A stretch of 64,000 nucleotides of DNA from Rhodospirillaceae bacterium (lineage in GTDB: Bacteria > Pseudomonadota > Alphaproteobacteria > JAEUKQ01): NCBI GenBank assembly GCA_016722635.1, contig JADKIX010000010.1, positions 310,001-374,000 of the forward strand, in the 5' to 3' direction. Each line of letters opens with the position of its first letter. The first letter of the stretch is position 1. Made by a program: the position numbers and the translations under genes. This document shows, piece after piece, positions 53,290 through 61,938 of the stretch. The notes beneath the pieces were generated by a model. That model saw nothing but the letters and a program-made list of their open reading frames with translations. It was not told the DNA's origin and searched no databases.

Positions 53290-54609
53290 CTAATTATAAT
53301 GCTCGGAAGGGGTTGATAATTCCTGGTTGGTTTCTGATAGGGATTTTTCTAAGAAAGAGACCGGCGTGATCCGCAAGGTTTTAATTTGGTAGCGTAACAT
53401 ATCCAATACCTCAAAGCGTAATCCATGAAATATAAAAACCTGTCCTTTGTCCGGGATACGCCTAGCTTCATGTAAAACCAGACCAGCAATGGTTGAGGTT
53501 CGCATATCCGGCAAACGCCAATTAAATTCCCGATTTAAATCCCTTAAAGTTACTTGGCCGTCGACAAGATAGCTGCCATCTGTTTGGGCCCGTACGCCAG
53601 CGACATTAATATCTGTTTCATCTTCAATATTTCCTACAATTTCTTCCAAAATATCTTCTAAAGTCACAATGCCCATTAAAACGCCATATTCATCCACCAC
53701 CAGCGCAAAATGTTCCCGCCTGCTGCGAAAAGCTTGTAGTTGCGATAATAAATTCGTGGTAAAGGGGATAAACCAGGGCCGGTTGGCGATTTTAACTAAA
53801 TCGATATTTTCGGTTCTGCCTTGATTGGCTTGCAAGGCATGTAATAAAGATCTTGCATGTAAAACGCCAATGACATTGTCTGGATTGTCGCGCCATAGGG
53901 GAATACGGGTATGTGGACTTTTAACCACTAAATCAATGATTTGGCCAATAGGTTGATCAATGTCGATCATGGTCAGGTTGCGTCTATGCATCATGATACT
54001 GCCCACCTGTACTTTATTTAAATCTAAAATGCTATGTAACATCGCGCCCGTTTGGCGGGGCTGGGAAGTCACCGCAGAAGCATGAAGGTCAATGGCACCG
54101 CGTAACTCTTCTTGGGCAATTTGGGAACCGAGTGCACTGGTATGATTGAGATGAAGTATTCCCTGCAACCCAAATAAAAATTTATTGGTCAGCCACGTAA
54201 AAGGATAAAGCAGATAAGTAATAAGCTGGATAACCCGGGAAACTGCTAAAGCCATGCGGTCAGCGTTGTTGATGGCAATGGTTTTAGGTAACATTTCACC
54301 GAACACAACCACCAAGAAGGTCATCAATATGGTGGCATATATAACACCGCCTTCATCAAAAGACGTAATCAGTAAATTAGTGGCTAAGGCGGACGCCAAA
54401 ATATTTAACAAATTGTTGCAAATCAGGATGCTGCCGATCACTTGTTCCATATTCTGGCGAAGCTTATTGACACGCGCGGCTTGTTTCTTGCCCTGTCTTT
54501 CCAACGCATGCATGCGGGAGCGGGAAGCGGCAGTTAAGCTCATTTCTGCAGCGGAAAAGAAAGCAGAAAGAACCAAAAGTAAGAAGATAATACCAGCCGT
54601 AAAGATCAT
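53290..54609 (-). CDS. CNNM/CorC (HlyC) family membrane protein
   Basis: Inner-membrane protein of the CorB/CorC family, linked to magnesium or cobalt efflux and formerly called haemolysin C-like. The 439-residue protein has an N-terminal DUF21/CNNM domain with three or four membrane segments (AEMSLTAASRSRMHAL, LPKTIAINNADRMAL), a pair of CBS domains (about residues 200-330; GVLHARSLL, VDEYGVLMGIVTLEDILEEIVG split) and a C-terminal CorC/HlyC domain (DGSYLVDGQVTLRDLN). All parts are present. It is convergent with bolA and divergent from the next gene. Confidence 0.92.
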   Translation of the reverse strand: MIFTAGIIFLLLVLSAFFSAAEMSLTAASRSRMHALERQGKKQAARVNKLRQNMEQVIGSILICNNLLNILASALATNLLITSFDEGGVIYATILMTFLVVVFGEMLPKTIAINNADRMALAVSRVIQLITYLLYPFTWLTNKFLFGLQGILHLNHTSALGSQIAQEELRGAIDLHASAVTSQPRQTGAMLHSILDLNKVQVGSIMMHRRNLTMIDIDQPIGQIIDLVVKSPHTRIPLWRDNPDNVIGVLHARSLLHALQANQGRTENIDLVKIANRPWFIPFTTNLLSQLQAFRSRREHFALVVDEYGVLMGIVTLEDILEEIVGNIEDETDINVAGVRAQTDGSYLVDGQVTLRDLNREFNWRLPDMRTSTIAGLVLHEARRIPDKGQVFIFHGLRFEVLDMLRYQIKTLRITPVSFLEKSLSETNQELSTPSEHYN

Positions 54610-54904
54610 ATCGTACCCATCCGTTATTAAAAATCATTAAGAAGGTTTAAAGTATTATTTAGCGATAAATAGGAAAAAACATACCATTATCTCTTGATTA
54701 CTATTACCGTAAAAGTCACAAAATATAGAAATTTAACTTCACTGTAAGCATACTTATGTAAGGTGATAACATCAAGGATAGCGTTCAAAAGCTTTTTCAT
54801 TATACAGGAACGTAAGATTACATTTTGCCTATCAGGCAAAATTGGGTTACAGGTTGAAGGACAGTATTACTTTGAATGTTTTAAGCGAGGAAGGGTACGG
54901 ACAT

Positions 54905-56602
54905 ATGTTTTTGTATCGGGTGCTTGCCAGCATTGGGGTTCTAGGTTTTTTAATAGGGCAACCTGCTTTTGCCCAAATTGGACCTTTGGGAAAATTGCCA
55001 AATTCCTTGACCATTAGTCAATTCGCCCAAGATCATAGATACCCTTTATATTATGGCCCAATGGCAGAGAAAAAATTTGAAGAAAACTGGGTTGGCAGCA
55101 ATATCACCCAATTAAATGAAACCTTCGCGCAGCTGTCGGTTAAAACCGCTTCACCTGCTTGGAGAAGAATTTTACTGGCGCTACTGATCCAGCAATCGCC
55201 CGCACCTGTTTTTTCCGCAGATGATGAAAAACCTTGGGCGGAAATGCAAAAACTATTGGAATGGCGTTTGTTATATTTGGTTAAGATGGGCGTACCCCAG
55301 CTAACAATCGAGATTTTAAAACAGCAGCCGGAAATTTTAAGAAAAGCTGCCACGATAATCAGTTCCCAAATGGACTTACTGATCTTAATAAACCAACCAT
55401 CGGCAGCCTGCGACTTGTTAAAAGCCAATCCCAATACGGCTCAAACATTGATAGAATATTCTTTATATTGTGCGTTTATGGCAAAAGATACCCAGGCTAT
55501 TGATAAAATCACCCAAAATACGGCAACTTTACCCGCCACCTCAAAGGCTAATATAATTTTTTTGATGCAAATTGCTAAAGGAAAGTTGAATGCTTTGCCA
55601 CCCTCTTGGAAATTAACCAAACCTATTGAGTGGGGCTTTTTAAAGTTGGGTCCAAAGAAATTATGGGAATTGTCCTTATTAAAAATTGACAATCCAGGTA
55701 TTCAAGTGGCCCTAGCCTTAGATAATGCAATTTCGGTAGACGTTAAACTGGGAATAGTTGAACAAGCTTATTACCGTAATGAAATACCCACAGATATATT
55801 ACAAACCCTATACTCCACAAAAATTTTCACGAAAGCTGAACAGGAGCAAGCCTTATCATGGCCAACATTGCAATTATCGTTAAGGCAACGGGCGGTGATT
55901 TGGCAAATGATTAATCTGGCTGATGCAAACAATTCAGATAAAATCAAGCTAATCCTTAAAATTTTGGAATACGCCCAAACAAATGGTACCTATCTGAAAA
56001 CGATTGAATTATATGAGGGGAAATTAGCAAACATCTTGCCCGACAATGAATTTTCCGCCCAAGCATTCATGATGGCCCATGCCTTATATGTGGGTGGGTT
56101 GCCGCAGCAGGCAGAAAAATGGCAAAGCCTGTTTAAGCCACAGCTGGATAATGTACAAGATCAAATTAATTCGCAACGCTTGGCGATTTTAGCCATGCTT
56201 TATGATCAAACAGGCACGGCATCGGTTAACTTGACGGATTTACCGGCAACGGTTTTTACAAAAAATAAGAATGAAACCCAACAACGAGTCTCCAGGGTCT
56301 TTGCTATTTTAGAGGGGATGAACCTGACCAAAGGGAAAATTTGGCCGGAAATGGCAGCGGATTATGCCAGTGATTCGGAAGCAATGGTTGATGTCAAGGA
56401 ATGGTTCTTCATCAGCGATGCGGTGCGTGAACGCAGCCAAGGGGAGGCACTGCTGTTGTTATCGTCCCACATTGATTCAAAGGGGTTTGGCTATACCAAT
56501 GCCCAATGGGCCGCCCAAGCGCTTTTCATTTTGCGGCAATTGGGGCTAAGGGAAGAGGCAAGACAGTTAGCGATTGAGGGATTAATAACGAATGGTTTAT
56601 AA
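54905..56602 (+). CDS. Exported helical protein of unknown function (565 residues)
   Basis: Family not recognised. From the ATG at 54905, preceded by AGGAAGGG, the protein begins with a signal peptide (MFLYRVLASIGVLGFLIGQPAFA, cleavage after AFA; an in-frame TTG at 54842 would bury it). The mature part is almost wholly helical, with repeated 30-40-residue blocks rich in Leu, Ala and Gln, like a solenoid of TPR-type repeats, though no exact TPR consensus was confirmed. No cysteine pairs or catalytic motif seen. It lies upstream of xerD on the same strand, a place occupied by poorly annotated periplasmic proteins in some alphaproteobacteria. Confidence 0.75.
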   Translation: MFLYRVLASIGVLGFLIGQPAFAQIGPLGKLPNSLTISQFAQDHRYPLYYGPMAEKKFEENWVGSNITQLNETFAQLSVKTASPAWRRILLALLIQQSPAPVFSADDEKPWAEMQKLLEWRLLYLVKMGVPQLTIEILKQQPEILRKAATIISSQMDLLILINQPSAACDLLKANPNTAQTLIEYSLYCAFMAKDTQAIDKITQNTATLPATSKANIIFLMQIAKGKLNALPPSWKLTKPIEWGFLKLGPKKLWELSLLKIDNPGIQVALALDNAISVDVKLGIVEQAYYRNEIPTDILQTLYSTKIFTKAEQEQALSWPTLQLSLRQRAVIWQMINLADANNSDKIKLILKILEYAQTNGTYLKTIELYEGKLANILPDNEFSAQAFMMAHALYVGGLPQQAEKWQSLFKPQLDNVQDQINSQRLAILAMLYDQTGTASVNLTDLPATVFTKNKNETQQRVSRVFAILEGMNLTKGKIWPEMAADYASDSEAMVDVKEWFFISDAVRERSQGEALLLLSSHIDSKGFGYTNAQWAAQALFILRQLGLREEARQLAIEGLITNGL

Positions 56603-56659
56603 GAAATAATTGTTCTTATAGCGATTTTTCTATGTTTTTGATGAAGATAAGGGTGGAAA

Positions 56660-57649
56660 ATGGATAAAGAAAAATCACGTCGGTTGCCAAAAGAAGCAAA
56701 AGGTAATGTGGAACCGGAAAGCCTTAGGCAAATTGAAGCATTTCTGGACATGATGCGGGGCGAGCGGGGTTCCAGCAAAAATACCTGTGAATCATATCAC
56801 CGCGACCTCGTCAATTTTACCCTTTTTCTGCATCAAACCAAGAAAAAAATAAAGACAGCGAGTGCGGCCGATATCCAATCATACCAGCGGCATCTGGGGG
56901 CTGCTGATTTCTCGGGTAAAACCATTGCCCGGCGCTTATCTTCCCTTCGGCAGTTTTATCAATTCCTGTTAACTGAGGAATGGCGCCAAGATGATCCGAT
57001 GGTTTTGATTGAAACACCAAAATTAAAAAGGTCTTTGCCCAAAACCGCTACCGAACAAGAAATTATTAAACTGCTGCAAACGGCCGCCCAGCAAAAAAAT
57101 GCCGATGGGTTTCGGATGTTGGCAATGATGGAACTATTATATGGCAGCGGTTTGCGGGTTTCAGAACTTATTTCCTTAAAAATTTCCCAAATACCCCAAC
57201 ATGGCGGTGTTATCATGATCCAAGGGAAGGGTGGGAAAGAAAGGATGGTCCCGCTGAGTCCGCCTGCTCAAACCGCAATCAAAGAATGGCTTGCACACCG
57301 AGCGGAAACGTTAAAAACTGCAAGTGATGGCAAAAAAATCCCATCTATCTGGCTTTTCCCATCTTATAGTAACCAGGGGCATATGACGCGGCAAAATTTT
57401 GCCGTCCAACTGAAAAATTTAGCGATCACTGCCAAATTGGATCACCACAAATTTTCCCCCCATGTCCTGCGCCACGCTTTTGCCACCCATCTTTTGGAGC
57501 ATGGGGCAGATTTGCGGACTGTCCAGCAATTGCTGGGACATGCCGATATTGCGACGACCCAAATTTATACGCATGTGACGGACGATCGTAAGAAGGCACT
57601 GGTGCAGAATTATCATCCCTTAAGACAAAAGCCTTTAAAGAAAAAGTGA
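56660..57649 (+). CDS. xerD: Site-specific tyrosine recombinase XerD
   Basis: Resolves chromosome dimers at dif with XerC. The 329-residue protein has an N-terminal SAM-like core-binding domain (about residues 20-110; NTCESYHRDLVNF) and the catalytic domain with the first Arg in YGSGLRVSELISL, the HxxR box HVLRHAFATHLL, and the terminal His and Tyr in LLGHADIATTQIYTHV. The active site is complete. Start at 56660 follows AGGGTGGAAA. XerC and XerD are similar; XerD is favoured by the HxxR-box context and by accA next door, as in other alphaproteobacteria. Confidence 0.92.
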   Translation: MDKEKSRRLPKEAKGNVEPESLRQIEAFLDMMRGERGSSKNTCESYHRDLVNFTLFLHQTKKKIKTASAADIQSYQRHLGAADFSGKTIARRLSSLRQFYQFLLTEEWRQDDPMVLIETPKLKRSLPKTATEQEIIKLLQTAAQQKNADGFRMLAMMELLYGSGLRVSELISLKISQIPQHGGVIMIQGKGGKERMVPLSPPAQTAIKEWLAHRAETLKTASDGKKIPSIWLFPSYSNQGHMTRQNFAVQLKNLAITAKLDHHKFSPHVLRHAFATHLLEHGADLRTVQQLLGHADIATTQIYTHVTDDRKKALVQNYHPLRQKPLKKK

Positions 57650-57763
57650 CTTTAATTCCAGTTCGTATATCTTAGGGAGAATAGGTGTTATTATATTGCA
57701 CAATTTGCGCTTTTAAGTATCTATAATGGTTGTTTATTTTTTAATAAAATGGATATAAACGGA

Positions 57764-58720
57764 ATGCCTACATTTCTGGAATTTGAGAAACCCATTGCCG
57801 AACTTGAAGGGAAAATTGCTGAATTCCATCACCTTTCTGGTAACAGCGGGGTGAATATACAAGAAGAAGTTAGCAAGCTAAAAAACAAGGCTGAAAAACT
57901 ACTCAAGCAAACATACGGCAAACTATCCGCCTGGCAAAAAACCCAAGTTGCCCGTCATCCGGAAAGACCCCATTTTAAAGATTATATCCGTGTTCTGTTC
58001 CCCGACCTGCTTGCTTTAGCGGGGGACCGATATTTTGGTGAGGATCAAGCAATTATCGGGGGGATGGCTACTTTCCGCCAGCGTTCGGTCATGGTTATCG
58101 GTCATGAAAAAGGTGCGGATACGGCCACCCGTATGCACCATAATTTTGGCATGGCGCGGCCTGAGGGTTACAGGAAAGCCCGCCGTTTAATGGAACTTGC
58201 GGACCGCTTCCACCTGCCTATCATTACCTTGGTTGATACCCCCGGCGCTTATCCTGGGGTGGATGCGGAAGCACGCGGGCAGGCCGAAGCGATTGCCAAG
58301 TCCGTTGAAACTTGCTTAAAAGTCAATGTACCAATTATTTCGGTCATTATTGGGGAAGGCGGTTCAGGAGGGGCGATTGCCCTAGCTGCCGCCAATCAAA
58401 TATTAATGTTGGAACATTCGATCTATTCAGTCATTTCACCGGAAGGATGTGCTTCCATCCTCTGGCGCAGCGCCAATTATTCTAAAGATGCAGCCGAAGC
58501 TTTAAAATTGACTGCCAGCGATCTTCATCAATTGAAAATCATTGATCGGATTATTTCCGAACCCCTTGGCGGTGCCCATCGCCACGCGGAAGAAGCCATT
58601 CATAATGTGGGGCAAGCTATCGCCGAATCTTTGGAGGGTTTGTTGGGTGGGCCAGAAAAAAATTACCGGGAAATGCGTCAGCAAAAATTTTTAGATATGG
58701 GCCATCACGGATTAAACTAA
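57764..58720 (+). CDS. accA: Acetyl-CoA carboxylase carboxyltransferase subunit alpha
   Basis: Transfers the carboxyl group from biotin to acetyl-CoA, giving malonyl-CoA for fatty-acid synthesis, in an alpha2beta2 complex with AccD. The 318-residue protein begins with the family start MPTFLEFEKPIAELEGKI, and has GHEKGADT, FGMARPEGYRKA, TLVDTPGAYPG and GEGGSGGAIALAAANQI. I choose ATG 57764; an ATG at 57749 adds five residues unlike the family. Full length. Confidence 0.96.
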   Translation: MPTFLEFEKPIAELEGKIAEFHHLSGNSGVNIQEEVSKLKNKAEKLLKQTYGKLSAWQKTQVARHPERPHFKDYIRVLFPDLLALAGDRYFGEDQAIIGGMATFRQRSVMVIGHEKGADTATRMHHNFGMARPEGYRKARRLMELADRFHLPIITLVDTPGAYPGVDAEARGQAEAIAKSVETCLKVNVPIISVIIGEGGSGGAIALAAANQILMLEHSIYSVISPEGCASILWRSANYSKDAAEALKLTASDLHQLKIIDRIISEPLGGAHRHAEEAIHNVGQAIAESLEGLLGGPEKNYREMRQQKFLDMGHHGLN

Positions 58721-58805
58721 GGCATACCATAGAAAACTTTGTTGCCTTATAAAACTAGAATAATTTTGAGCAATTTTTTATCCAACCTATGGCAGATTCC
58801 AACTG

Positions 58806-59423
58806 ATGATTCATTCCTGGTTCGATGGGCTGATGATTGGCTTGGGCTTATTTATGGCGATTGGTGCCCAAAGCGCTTTCGTCCTCAAGCAAGGCTTAAT
58901 AGGGGATAAAGCATTTTTAGCCGCCACCGTCAGTTTTTTATGTGATACCTTTTTACTAACCCTGGGGGTGATAGGGTTGGGCAAGGTCATTGCCCAATCT
59001 GATTGGCTTTTAAAATTTGCATCGATTGGTGGCGGATGCTTCCTCATATTTTATGCCTTCCGCTCGCTTTATCAGGCATATCGGGCAATTGGCATAGATT
59101 TGTCTGGGACAGCGGGTTTCTCTGCATCATCCCGCGCCATTATTTTATCCTCCATCGGTTTTAGTTTGATAAATCCGCATGCATGGTTAGACGCAGTGGT
59201 GTTGATCGGCAGTATTTCCAGCCGCTATGACGGCAATCATCGGTGGGGGTTTTATTTGGGAACCATCGCCTCATCCGCCGCGTGGTTATATGGGTTGGCA
59301 GTGGGTGCCAAAATTTTACAACCGCTTTTCCGTTGGCAATTAACTTGGCGGTTATTGCATATACTTATTGCGGCAATGTTACTGGTGATAGCATGGGGCT
59401 TGCTGTACCCTTATTTTACGTAA
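58806..59423 (+). CDS. LysE/ArgO family amino-acid exporter
   Basis: Inner-membrane exporter of basic amino acids. The 205-residue protein has six hydrophobic segments and the LysE-family start GLGLFMAIGAQSAFVLKQG, then CDTFLLTLGVIGLG and SLINPHAWLDAVVLIGS, which match ArgO (arginine exporter) closely. The start ATG at 58806 lacks a strong ribosome-binding site. It stands alone downstream of accA. ArgO versus LysE specificity is not certain. Confidence 0.9.
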   Translation: MIHSWFDGLMIGLGLFMAIGAQSAFVLKQGLIGDKAFLAATVSFLCDTFLLTLGVIGLGKVIAQSDWLLKFASIGGGCFLIFYAFRSLYQAYRAIGIDLSGTAGFSASSRAIILSSIGFSLINPHAWLDAVVLIGSISSRYDGNHRWGFYLGTIASSAAWLYGLAVGAKILQPLFRWQLTWRLLHILIAAMLLVIAWGLLYPYFT

Positions 59424-59586
59424 AGAGAGGGTTATAAAAGTTTTATCACTCGTTAAATCTAATCAATCATAAAGGAAGCACTATGTCGTTCAGGTCTGTC
59501 CCCATGAAGTGCCATGGATGGGATCCGATATTTTATTGCTAATTATGGAACTTTTTTGTGATAAATGTTCGCCAAATATTTTTATT

Positions 59587-59615
59587 TTGCAGGTATTGAA
59601 TAAATAGTGTAGGGT
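59587..59615 (+). promoter_or_regulatory. Candidate promoter of the surface-protein gene
   Basis: TTGCAG (59587-59592), 17-bp spacer, TAGGGT (59610-59615), about 57 bp before the ATG at 59672. The hexamers are moderate matches only. Confidence 0.35.
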
Positions 59616-59671
59616 GCGCCTGTGAGTAATTATCAAATATAGTTCGCTATTACATAAGAAATAGGGCACAA

Positions 59672-61648
59672 ATGTTAGCAAAAAACCGATCTTTGCGGCT
59701 ACGTGGAAGTGTGGCAGCCTTTGCTTTGATCAGCGTGTTTCCTTTAGCTGCTGAAGCGCAATTATCAGGCATTAATCTGGGAATAGAAGGCAGCTGGAGC
59801 AATGGGGAGGAGGATTGGGGTACGCAAGCAACGATCTTAGTGCCACTGATCAACAGCCCGGCTGGAATGTTTTATACCATGGCCAGTGGTGGTTGGCAAC
59901 ATCATGATCCCGCTGGTTCAATAGGGTTTGGTTACCGCCATCTTTACGAAGGGGGATGGGGTTGGGGGGTATATGGTAGCGGTGATGCCCAGCGCAGTAT
60001 CAACAACCATAAATTTTTTGGGGCTACCACGGGGTTGGAAGTTTTTATCCCATCAGGGATTTCAGTATCAACCAATGTTTATGTGCCGCTTGGTAAAAAA
60101 AATAAAGTTGTCAATGGAACCGGAAATGCGGGAACAGTGGTTTTAAAGGATAAAACGACTGGCGGTGCCTGTAATCCAACAGCTCCCGCTCAAGTTTGCA
60201 AATTAGTGACTGATGGGAGCCAGGCTGCCACCGTTGAACATAACCGTTTTGGGGTGGATTTAACGGTTGCATATGAAATGCAGATGGGTGGTATTTCTGT
60301 AACGCCATTCGTCGCTGGATATGTTTTTGATCGCGTTAATAATACAGGATTGGCTGGAATTATGGCAGGGGCAGACCTTAATATTTCCCTGACCGGCGGC
60401 ATCGCCCTGAATGGGGGGATTAAAGTCCGGTATGATAAAGAACAGAAAGCGGATGTGATTTTAGGCTTGGGTTTGAACATTCAATTAGGGAGTTCGGTTG
60501 CGAATATGCCTACTGCTATGCAAAAAGCACCGCGGCGTTTGCCAGCGAGCATGCGGATCCAGCAGGACAAAGGCGCAGTTCTTTTTGATGAACCGGTTAT
60601 TTGGGATCGGAACACTGCCAATTCCCCGGTTTCCGAAGTGCGGTTTGTGAATGTTAATAATATGGCTCAGGCAGAGATGATTGTTGCCGCTACCGCCAAG
60701 GATGGCATTGTTGTATTTAATGGAAATATTACCGCCAATGCGTCGCTGAATATTACCAACGATCATGTGGGGTTAATTAGCGGCTCCACCATCTTAAACC
60801 TCAAGGGGGCCAGAACCGGATTAAACACGACATTTACAATGGCCGGGACCAAAGGCACCATTACCCAAAATAATGCGGTTGATATCATTACCGCTACCAA
60901 CCGGAATAACGTTATCTTAGAGGATTTGACAATCCGTCAGGGTTCTGTAGGGATTTTCTTAAACGGAACCCCTAATGCAAGATTAATCAACCTTGATATT
61001 GCTGATACCCAAGACAATGGAATATTTGCGACTTCAGCTGATAATTCCCTTTTTGATAATTTGACAATTGATAAGTCCATGGGTACTGGCATTCGGTTGA
61101 ATGCCACCAACGGTGCATTATTGAATAATTTGACGGTCACCAACTCTGGTAACTCTGGGATCCATTTGGATACTGTTTCTAATACAAGGTTATTAAATTC
61201 TAATGTGACAACAACAACAATGGGTGACGGGGTTATTGTTGAAAGTGGAACTAATGTGCTGGTCGATCGGGTGGCTACGAGCTCTATTAACGCTAGAGGG
61301 TTTAATATTATTGCCGGTCAAAATATTACTCTCAGCAATAGTACCAGTAATAATGCCCAGATTGGGGTTTCGGTAGAGAGTTCGAATGGGGTCGCTCTAA
61401 CCAATTTATTGGTCCAACGCGGGGCAGTGGGTATGAATACAATTGGTATTCAAACAATTGCTGCATCGACAGTGACCCTTACAAATGTGGATGTACAAAA
61501 CTTTGCTATAGGTTATGTATTCCCAGCGGGTGTAACCCTCACTGACGGCGGCTTCAGTAAAGCCAGTGGTAATACTGCCAATTGTGATGGGGCCAATGAT
61601 GCCAACGGTAGTATTAGTATTAATATGGGGGCGCAAACCTGTAATTAA
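59672..61648 (+). CDS. Surface protein: inverse-autotransporter-like barrel plus right-handed beta-helix passenger
   Basis: A 658-residue outer-membrane/surface protein. Residues 1-29 are a signal peptide (cleavage after AEA). Residues about 30-275 are strand-rich with inverse autotransporter beta-domain features (SIGFGYRHLYEGGWGWGVYG, FGATTGLEVFIP, STNVYVPLG, NRFGVDLTVAYE). From about 320 on there are repeated ~22-residue PbH1-type rungs with Asn ladders (NVILEDLTIRQGSVGIFLNG, LFDNLTIDKSMGTGIRLNAT, VLVDRVATS), typical of a parallel beta-helix, ending in a two-cysteine cap (CDGANDANG, QTC). Barrel first and passenger second is type Ve order. Likely adhesion or host contact; function is inferred. 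It has its own terminator. Confidence 0.82.
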   Translation: MLAKNRSLRLRGSVAAFALISVFPLAAEAQLSGINLGIEGSWSNGEEDWGTQATILVPLINSPAGMFYTMASGGWQHHDPAGSIGFGYRHLYEGGWGWGVYGSGDAQRSINNHKFFGATTGLEVFIPSGISVSTNVYVPLGKKNKVVNGTGNAGTVVLKDKTTGGACNPTAPAQVCKLVTDGSQAATVEHNRFGVDLTVAYEMQMGGISVTPFVAGYVFDRVNNTGLAGIMAGADLNISLTGGIALNGGIKVRYDKEQKADVILGLGLNIQLGSSVANMPTAMQKAPRRLPASMRIQQDKGAVLFDEPVIWDRNTANSPVSEVRFVNVNNMAQAEMIVAATAKDGIVVFNGNITANASLNITNDHVGLISGSTILNLKGARTGLNTTFTMAGTKGTITQNNAVDIITATNRNNVILEDLTIRQGSVGIFLNGTPNARLINLDIADTQDNGIFATSADNSLFDNLTIDKSMGTGIRLNATNGALLNNLTVTNSGNSGIHLDTVSNTRLLNSNVTTTTMGDGVIVESGTNVLVDRVATSSINARGFNIIAGQNITLSNSTSNNAQIGVSVESSNGVALTNLLVQRGAVGMNTIGIQTIAASTVTLTNVDVQNFAIGYVFPAGVTLTDGGFSKASGNTANCDGANDANGSISINMGAQTCN

Positions 61649-61691
61649 TGGTACCTGTGAACAGGGCTTGTTTAATCAGATTTTTAATCAT

Positions 61692-61726
61692 ACCCTGCTT
61701 CCTTTAAGGAAGCAGGGTTTTTTATG
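61692..61726 (+). terminator. Rho-independent terminator of the surface-protein gene
   Basis: ACCCTGCTTCC (61692-61702), 5-base loop, GGAAGCAGGGT (61708-61718) followed by TTTTT. It lies 44 bp past the stop codon. A textbook hairpin. Confidence 0.92.
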
Positions 61727-61870
61727 TAAAAATAGAATCCATATCATGCAAATGGGTTACTCTATTCAGCTGAAAAAAACGGCCTGGTTAAGATGCGGCA
61801 TGATGGGGTCATCCGTTTTTCATGTTGCATCTAAGACGTCAGCCTTCTAAAATGCAGGGCAAGATTTTTT

Positions 61871-61887
61871 CCTGATCATTGATCAGG
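61871..61887. promoter_or_regulatory. 17-bp palindrome, possible operator upstream of the aminotransferase
   Basis: CCTGATCA-T-TGATCAGG is a perfect 8-bp inverted repeat with a one-base centre, ending 51 bp before the ATG at 61939. It lacks a following T-tract, so it is unlikely to be a terminator and may bind a dimeric regulator. Confidence 0.4.
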
Positions 61888-61938
61888 GCCGATCGCTTCC
61901 GGAAAATAGGTAATGATTTTTTTTAGCAGGTTGATGAT

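Noticed and set aside
59483..59542. 19-codon open frame (MSFRSVPMKC...) with GGAAG upstream
   Set aside because: Too short and without conservation data or family; a ribosome-binding-like GGAAG alone is not enough support.
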